A stretch of DNA of 64,000 bases, taken from Paenibacillus sp. FSL H8-0332. Lineage in GTDB: Bacteria > Bacillota > Bacilli > Paenibacillales > Paenibacillaceae. The notes below the pieces were generated by a model, which did no database searches, was not told where the DNA came from, and was given only the letters and a program-made list of their open reading frames with translations. Position numbers and translations under genes: made by a program. The first letter of the stretch is position 1, and each line of letters starts with the position of its first letter. This document shows, one piece after another, positions 59,259 to 64,000 of this stretch. The DNA lies in assembly GCF_037963835.1 (NCBI RefSeq), contig NZ_CP150145.1:1984001-2048000 (forward strand), given 5' to 3'.

Positions 59259-60894
59259 CGTAATGCTGGTGGATGATGATCAGCCGGTACTGGACTTTCT
59301 CTCGGCGGTGATCCCTTGGGACGAGCTTGGATTAACGCTGCATTCTGCCTGCAAGAATGGTCTGATTGCCCTGGAGAAAGCGCAGGCCGGTATGCCCGAT
59401 ATTGTCATTACGGATATTGGTATGCCCTATATGGATGGTCTGGAGCTGATCCGTGAGCTGAAGCAGCGCAGCGAAGAGCTGCGTGTGGTGGTACTGTCCT
59501 GCATGGATGACTTCACGTACGCCCAGCAGGCGGTGAAGCTGATGGTGAGCGACTATATCCTGAAGGAGATGATCAGCCGCGAGCTGATTACCGGGCTGCT
59601 GCGGGAGCTGGGAGATGATCTGCGCCGCCGGGATGCCGACAAAGCCCAGACGCTGAAGTGGAAAAGCATGGCCGAGAACCAGAAGGTGCTGCTGAAGCAA
59701 AGTGTGCTGCGGCGCATGGCTGCCCGGGAGCTGCCGGACAGCGAATGGCGGGCGGATGCCGCCGAGCTGGGGATTATGCCGGATCTCACGGCCCATGTAG
59801 CCGTGCTCTGCCGGATCAGCGGCAACGCCGGGGAGAACGAAGCGGAGGAGCTCGCGCTAATGTCATGGGTGGAATCCGCCGCCGAAGCTGTGCGGCAAGA
59901 GGACACCGCTGCCGTATGCCTGCCCTACAGCGGGCGCGATTGTGTGCTCGTCTTCAGCGGCGGGATGGGCAATGGCGCGGACTCAGGTCATATCTCTATG
60001 CTCGGCAGGCTGCGTTCCGCCATTCAAGCGCTGCCGGGGGTTACGGCTTCCTTTCAATATTTGTGTATACCGGCGGGCGGCGGGCATTTCCGGGAAGGGA
60101 TCATTGAGCTGCTTAGTCAAGGCCGTGAATATGCCTTCTATCTAGAGCCGGGCGAGCTGAGCAGTCTGAAGACGCTCCCGCCGTTCACGGAGGAGGATCT
60201 GTTCCTCCATTATGCCGAAGCCTCGCAGGAGATCCGTGAGGCCTTCCTGGAGGAAGCGGCCGACAGGCTTGCGGCCTTGCTGTCGAAATGGATGGATACC
60301 ATCCGTGCCAGACGGTATGCGCCGCGCCAGGTGAAGGAGTGGATGCTCAAGCTGCTCTACGATAACCAGATGCGGCTGATGGCCCGCCAGCAATTCCAGT
60401 CCACCTTTTCCCTGGAGCTGCTGCATGATACCCTGACGGCGATTGATCATATGGATCATCTGGAGGAATGGTCCCTACAATTCTTCAACGAACGCCTGCC
60501 GGTGATCCGCGAGATGTATCAGGAGACCCGCCGGGATGAGATCAAGAAGGTGAAGCAGTATGTTGACCGCCATCTGAACCGTAAAATCACCCTGGAGGAG
60601 GTGGCGGAATACACGCATTTGAATTCGAGCTATTTCAGCCGGCTGTTCAAAAAAGAAACCGGAATGAGCTTCATCCACTATGTTACCCATACCAAAATGG
60701 AGCAGGCCAAGGAATGGCTGGACCAGTCTTCACAGAGTGTGGAGCAGGTTGCCGAGCAGCTTGGATATGAGAATAAAAGCTATTTCACGAAGCTCTTCAA
60801 GCTGCATACAGGAACTACACCCGGAGAGTTCCGGGGGGAGGAAGGCAACCGGTCCGCACAGACATCAGGCACAAGGAGGCACTACCCATGCTGA
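59251..60894 (+). CDS. YesN-type response regulator with AraC DNA-binding domain
   Basis: 547 residues from the ATG at 59251, eight bases inside the kinase gene and behind AGGGAGCG; an in-frame ATG at 59230 is possible. The receiver has the acidic pair DDD (8-10), phospho-acceptor Asp55 (VITDIGMPYMDG) and a late Lys. A long middle domain precedes a C-terminal AraC pair of HTHs (LEEVAEYTHLNSSYFSRLFKKETG and VEQVAEQLGYENKSYFTKLFKLHTG). It most likely activates the transporter promoter near 53973. The stop overlaps the nagB start. Confidence 0.93.
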   Translation: MYSVMLVDDDQPVLDFLSAVIPWDELGLTLHSACKNGLIALEKAQAGMPDIVITDIGMPYMDGLELIRELKQRSEELRVVVLSCMDDFTYAQQAVKLMVSDYILKEMISRELITGLLRELGDDLRRRDADKAQTLKWKSMAENQKVLLKQSVLRRMAARELPDSEWRADAAELGIMPDLTAHVAVLCRISGNAGENEAEELALMSWVESAAEAVRQEDTAAVCLPYSGRDCVLVFSGGMGNGADSGHISMLGRLRSAIQALPGVTASFQYLCIPAGGGHFREGIIELLSQGREYAFYLEPGELSSLKTLPPFTEEDLFLHYAEASQEIREAFLEEAADRLAALLSKWMDTIRARRYAPRQVKEWMLKLLYDNQMRLMARQQFQSTFSLELLHDTLTAIDHMDHLEEWSLQFFNERLPVIREMYQETRRDEIKKVKQYVDRHLNRKITLEEVAEYTHLNSSYFSRLFKKETGMSFIHYVTHTKMEQAKEWLDQSSQSVEQVAEQLGYENKSYFTKLFKLHTGTTPGEFRGEEGNRSAQTSGTRRHYPC

Positions 60895-61667
60895 AGATCA
60901 AACCGATTCATACAGAACTGTCAGGTGCCATGCTTGTCCGCGTATACGAGAACCGCTCACAGCTCGGAGCTGCTGCCGGGCGTGAGGCGGCGGCGGCCAT
61001 CCGGGCGCTGCTGGCCTCCAAGGCACAGGTGCGGATCGTGTTCGCCGCTGCACCCTCCCAGAATGAATTCCTTGCGGAGCTTGCTGCTGCGCCGGAGCTG
61101 GACTGGAGCCGGATTACCGCATTTCATATGGATGAATATGTCGGCCTGCCGGAAGGCTCGCCGCAGAGCTTCGGCACCTTCCTCCGGGAGGCGCTGTTCG
61201 GCAAGGTCTCGCCGGGAACGGTCCATTATCTGAATCCAGCAGCCGGTGCGGAAGCCGAAGCTAAGCGTTACGGACGGCTGCTGGCGGAAGCGCCAATAGA
61301 TATAGTCTGCCTCGGCATTGGGGAGAATGGCCACCTGGCGTTCAATGATCCGCCCGTGGCCGACTTCAATGACCCGCTTCCTGTGAAGCTGGTGGTGCTG
61401 GATGAGGTCTGCCGGAACCAGCAGGTCAATGACGGATGCTTCCCCAGCCTGGCAGAAGTGCCGCGGCAGGCCTTGACGCTGACGATTCCGGTCCTGCTGT
61501 CCGCGCAATGGCTGTTCTGCATGGTGCCGGGCGCTTCCAAGCGCGGTGCGGTTACCCGCACACTGCATGAATCTATCTCTACAGCATGTCCGTCCACCAT
61601 CTTGCGGGAGCATGGGGATTGCCGGATGTTTGTGGACACCGACTCCTTCGGGGCGGTCTTCTCATGA
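60888..61667 (+). CDS. nagB: Glucosamine-6-phosphate deaminase
   Basis: 259 residues; the ATG lies seven bases inside the regulator gene, behind ACAAGGAGGCACTACCC. Converts GlcN-6-P to fructose-6-P and ammonia. Catalytic Asp82 is in FHMDEYVGL and His149 in GIGENGHLAFNDPP. The FNDPP end instead of FNEPG marks the divergent NagB-like group common in sugar loci of soil Firmicutes. It overlaps nagA by four bases. Confidence 0.9.
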   Translation: MLKIKPIHTELSGAMLVRVYENRSQLGAAAGREAAAAIRALLASKAQVRIVFAAAPSQNEFLAELAAAPELDWSRITAFHMDEYVGLPEGSPQSFGTFLREALFGKVSPGTVHYLNPAAGAEAEAKRYGRLLAEAPIDIVCLGIGENGHLAFNDPPVADFNDPLPVKLVVLDEVCRNQQVNDGCFPSLAEVPRQALTLTIPVLLSAQWLFCMVPGASKRGAVTRTLHESISTACPSTILREHGDCRMFVDTDSFGAVFS

Positions 61668-62833
61668 ACATTGACGCACTGCATTACCGGACAGGCGAAC
61701 CGGTCCGGGTTCACGTGGAGGATGGGGCGATCGCTGCCATTGAAGCCTTGGGCATACGGGAGCTGCCGCTGGAGGAACGAGAGGGGCTACCAATTGTTGC
61801 ACCGGGTCTAGTCGATCTGCAGATCAACGGCTACGGCGGATATGACTTCAACCATCCGGCGCTGAGCGCAGCGGTCGTTAAGGAGGCTGTCCGCGCTGTA
61901 TGGAAGGAGGGGGTAACCGGCTTCTACCCGACTGTAATTACCGGCGCTCCGTATACCATTCTCGGAGCGATGCGGGCGATTGCCCGGGCCTGTGAGGAGG
62001 ATGATGCCAGCGCTGCGACGATCAAGGGCATCCATCTGGAAGGCCCGTTTCTCTCGCCGGAAGACGGGCCGCGCGGGGCACATGCGCTGGAGCATATCCG
62101 TCCGCCGGACACGGCCTTGTTCGATCAGTGGCAGGCGGCGGCGGGCGGACGCATCTCCATTGTGACGCTGTCCCCCGAATGGGAGGGGAGCGCGGAATTC
62201 ATCCGCCACTGCGTACGGCAGGGAGTGATGGTCTCCATCGGGCATACGTCAGCGGATGCCGCGCAGATTGCCGGAGCGGTTGCCGCCGGAGCGCGGCTGT
62301 CCACGCATCTGGGCAATGGCGCCCATGCCATGCTGCCGCGCCATCCGAACTATCTGTGGACCCAGCTCGCCGAAGAGGCGCTGTGGTGCACGTTGATCGC
62401 CGACGGCTTCCACCTCCCGGATGAGGTGCTGAAGGTGGCGATGAAGGTCAAGGGCCAGCGGGCACTGCTGGTCAGCGATGCCGTTGCCCTGGCCGGGCTT
62501 GCGCCCGGCAGCTATGACACGCCGGTCGGCGGCCGTGTCGTGCTGACCCCGGCGGGCCGGCTGCATCTCGCCGGCGAGCCCGGGCTGCTGGCGGGTTCGG
62601 CGCAGATGCTGCTGCGCCACATCGCGCGCCTTAGCGCCGCGGGCCTGGCCAGCCTGCCGGACGCCTGGGACATGGCGTCCGTGCATCCGGCAGGCTTCAT
62701 GGCCCTGCCTGCGGCCGCGGGCCTGGCCGCAGGAGCGCCGGCGGATCTGGCGCTGATCCGCCGCACCGGCGCCGCCGGGCTTGCGCTGACGGCGCTGTGC
62801 CAGGCCGGCGGCTGGGTGTACCGCCGGGAGTGA
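61664..62833 (+). CDS. nagA: N-acetylglucosamine-6-phosphate deacetylase
   Basis: 389 residues from the ATG at 61664 that overlaps the nagB stop (ATGA). Removes acetate from GlcNAc-6-P. Metal and active-site features: APGLVDLQINGYGGYDFN, HLEGPFLSPEDGPRGAH, SIGHTSADAAQ, STHLGNGAHAM and LLVSDAVALAG with the catalytic Asp. The last third is distinctly GC-richer than neighbouring genes. It closes the operon; the terminator follows. Confidence 0.92.
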   Translation: MNIDALHYRTGEPVRVHVEDGAIAAIEALGIRELPLEEREGLPIVAPGLVDLQINGYGGYDFNHPALSAAVVKEAVRAVWKEGVTGFYPTVITGAPYTILGAMRAIARACEEDDASAATIKGIHLEGPFLSPEDGPRGAHALEHIRPPDTALFDQWQAAAGGRISIVTLSPEWEGSAEFIRHCVRQGVMVSIGHTSADAAQIAGAVAAGARLSTHLGNGAHAMLPRHPNYLWTQLAEEALWCTLIADGFHLPDEVLKVAMKVKGQRALLVSDAVALAGLAPGSYDTPVGGRVVLTPAGRLHLAGEPGLLAGSAQMLLRHIARLSAAGLASLPDAWDMASVHPAGFMALPAAAGLAAGAPADLALIRRTGAAGLALTALCQAGGWVYRRE

Positions 62834-62855
62834 GTGAAGCGGCGGCAGAATGAAG

Positions 62856-62884
62856 ACAGGCCCCGGTTACGGGGGCCTGTTATG
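62856..62884 (+). terminator. Terminator of the nag operon
   Basis: ACAGGCCCC (62856-62864) pairs with GGGGCCTGT (62872-62880); a short T-containing tail follows. Confidence 0.75.
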
Positions 62885-62895
62885 ATATGGAAGTG

Positions 62896-62916
62896 AATCG
62901 CTCAAATTGAGCGATT
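62896..62916. other. Perfect 21-bp palindrome
   Basis: AATCGCTCAA, one central A, TTGAGCGATT. It lies 16 bases after the nag terminator in gene-free sequence. It may be a protein-binding site or a small hairpin; the loop is too short for a normal RNA hairpin, favouring a DNA site. Confidence 0.5.
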
Positions 62917-63000
62917 ACAGAGGGCGGGAGCGGCATGGGCTGGGCATGGGTATGGCTGTTGCGCCAGCGTCTGCACCACGCCAGTAACATTAACAGTAAA

Positions 63001-63073
63001 TGTATTCGGTTTTCCGCATACATTTGCCCCGATTACCTTCGCGTAGCATAATGTATTCGGTTTTCCGCATACA
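63001..63073. repeat. Two copies of the dispersed 22-nt repeat
   Basis: TGTATTCGGTTTTCCGCATA(CA) at 63001-63022 and again, identical, at 63052-63073, exactly 51 bases apart. Related inverted copies are at 12209 and 42552. Confidence 0.75.
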
Positions 63074-63227
63074 CCCGCACTAGCATCCACACTATGTCCG
63101 CACAAGCGTCAACGTCTGCGCCTAGACCAGTAGCTGCATCAGTATCAACTAACATTTGCAATTAGTCTCAGCGTCAGTGCGAGTATCAGCACCAGCCTCA
63201 TCTTCAACCTCAGCCCCTTCCTCAGGA

Positions 63228-63422
63228 AACAGTTGGATTTCAGGCACTTGTTCAGGGGCGGAAGGGGCCACATCCTGTCATAGTTGGAAAAAAGGCACTT
63301 AATATGCTGGCATCAGAGCCATAGAGGGAGTTTTCACGAAAATAAATGTCATAAATCCAATTAATTTCCGCAGATGCTCCAAATGACCTTGGAATAAGAT
63401 ACGTTTTTCCAACTAATATCCA
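63228..63422. repeat. Dispersed intergenic repeat of about 190 bp, copy 2
   Basis: Begins CAGTTGGATTTCAGGCACTT; carries AGTTGG...GGCACTTAA and a late AATAAGATAC...TTCCAACTA in the same order as 47140-47330. The gene-free interval 62834-63518 holds this, the 22-nt repeats and the palindrome. I see nothing coding in it. Confidence 0.6.
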
Positions 63423-63518
63423 TTATGTAATCTCCGTCATGTATTATCCATCATGCAGAGCAACCCCCAGTTACTTTCAATGCACCCATCACATATCCCC
63501 ACACTTATTCCAACCGAA

Positions 63519-64000
63519 CTAATCCTCCAGCAGACGCCCGTTGTCATGCCATTGGCCGTACATTTTGTTAACTCTAGTATTCTCTATGAATTTGTCCAAT
63601 CTGCGTTCGAACAGCTCAGGCTCATGGATATAGCTCTGAATGGTGTCGATCCGCACCCGCTGATACAGCGCCGGGAAGGCCAGGAAATGGCGATACACCT
63701 GCTCGTCCGCCTTCAATCTCTGTTCAATCACGGGATCGATTCGAAAAGCTTCGACATCCATATCAGGCAGGCATCGCCGTCCCTCGTCGCGCATCAGCCC
63801 CAGCTTCTCAAGGCGGCGGACACGCTCCTTATTAAGCTCCGTCCATGAACTCCGCTTGCTGCGTGGAGACAGCCGTTGCATCAGCTTGCCTTCAGCGTTC
63901 ACCTTCTTCACCCCGTCAATCCAGCCGAAGCACAGCGCTTCTTCTACGGCGTCCAGGTACAGCAGTGTATCCGGGAGCGGCTTCATACTTACCTCTACCC
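63519..64000 (-). CDS. YdeI/OmpD-associated family protein (5' end beyond the window)
   Basis: The frame has an ATG at 63986 but stays open to the window edge. The family usually has about 40 more residues before the DAVEEALCFGWIDG core, which here sits only 12 residues from that ATG. The true start is therefore probably outside. The core, the RLSPRSKRSSWTELNKERVRRLEKLGLM segment and the LPYDL-like tail are typical of YdeI-type proteins, implicated in peptide resistance and bacteriocin protection in some species. Function here is unknown. Confidence 0.8.
   Translation of the reverse strand, partial: VEVSMKPLPDTLLYLDAVEEALCFGWIDGVKKVNAEGKLMQRLSPRSKRSSWTELNKERVRRLEKLGLMRDEGRRCLPDMDVEAFRIDPVIEQRLKADEQVYRHFLAFPALYQRVRIDTIQSYIHEPELFERRLDKFIENTRVNKMYGQWHDNGRLLED

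Overview
The window looks like a chromosomal segment of a Paenibacillus-type Firmicute. Reasons: moderately high GC coding sequence with AT-rich spacers, strong AGGAGG-type ribosome sites with GTG and TTG starts, and a characteristic gene set (AprX-like subtilase, YesM/YesN-type two-component pair beside a sugar ABC transporter, DUF4179 anti-sigma gene, CD3324-family protein, copper-amine-oxidase-type stalk domain protein). Intergenic short repeats are also abundant. Species cannot be named from the sequence alone.

Layout. 1-6540: end of a membrane protein, a secreted asparaginase, an ECF sigma/anti-sigma pair, and a Fur-box-controlled siderophore-type ABC transporter (ATPase and permease facing left, lipoprotein facing right). 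6577-11943: a four-gene leftward operon (serine hydrolase and a three-component ABC-2 exporter), then an amino acid permease. 12089-12161: tRNA-Lys(CTT). 12317-19770: VOC protein, DUF4180 protein, a rightward operon (M16C peptidase, methyltransferase, flavin monooxygenase), class I aldolase and an unrecognised protein. 20085-26052: secreted GH16 beta-glucanase with a ricin-type domain, a second ECF sigma/anti-sigma pair, a lipoprotein esterase overlapping an APH-type kinase, and a DUF1801 protein. 26162-28485: M3 oligoendopeptidase, then a CD3324-family gene behind a long leader with a short strong-SD ORF and competing hairpins.

28486-30600 is accessory in character: a group IIC intron remnant placed just after a terminator, paired inverted short repeats, a 24-bp minisatellite, a nuclease-fold/winged-helix protein and a frameshifted LytTR regulator upstream of its DUF3021 partner. 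31236-35645: amidase, AprX-like protease and two unrecognised proteins. 35646-37640 is a repeat region: a 51-bp tandem repeat interrupted by a complete IS3-family element (35814-37060), then a different 51-bp tandem repeat. 37639-50631: FAD oxidoreductase, LtrA-family membrane protein, UbiD decarboxylase, stalk-domain protein, HTH/TPR regulator, glycosyltransferase, a proline-rich mini-protein, a phospholipase-C-like protein, and an AraC regulator beside an SDR enzyme.

50715-62833 is a coherent amino-sugar locus. Leftward: SIS-domain protein, cytoplasmic GH20 hexosaminidase and an acetyltransferase. Rightward: two permeases and a solute-binding lipoprotein (no ATPase), histidine kinase, AraC-type response regulator, NagB and NagA. 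The simplest reading is import of N-acetylhexosamine oligosaccharides, intracellular trimming, then deacetylation and deamination to fructose-6-phosphate. The transporter ATPase and an amino-sugar kinase would have to come from elsewhere. The window ends in repeat-rich spacer and a YdeI-family gene that probably runs off the edge.

The most unusual signal I found is the leader at 27990-28209: an 18-codon ORF whose 3' half is shared by two mutually exclusive long hairpins, followed by a possible SD-sequestering hairpin before the CD3324-family gene.
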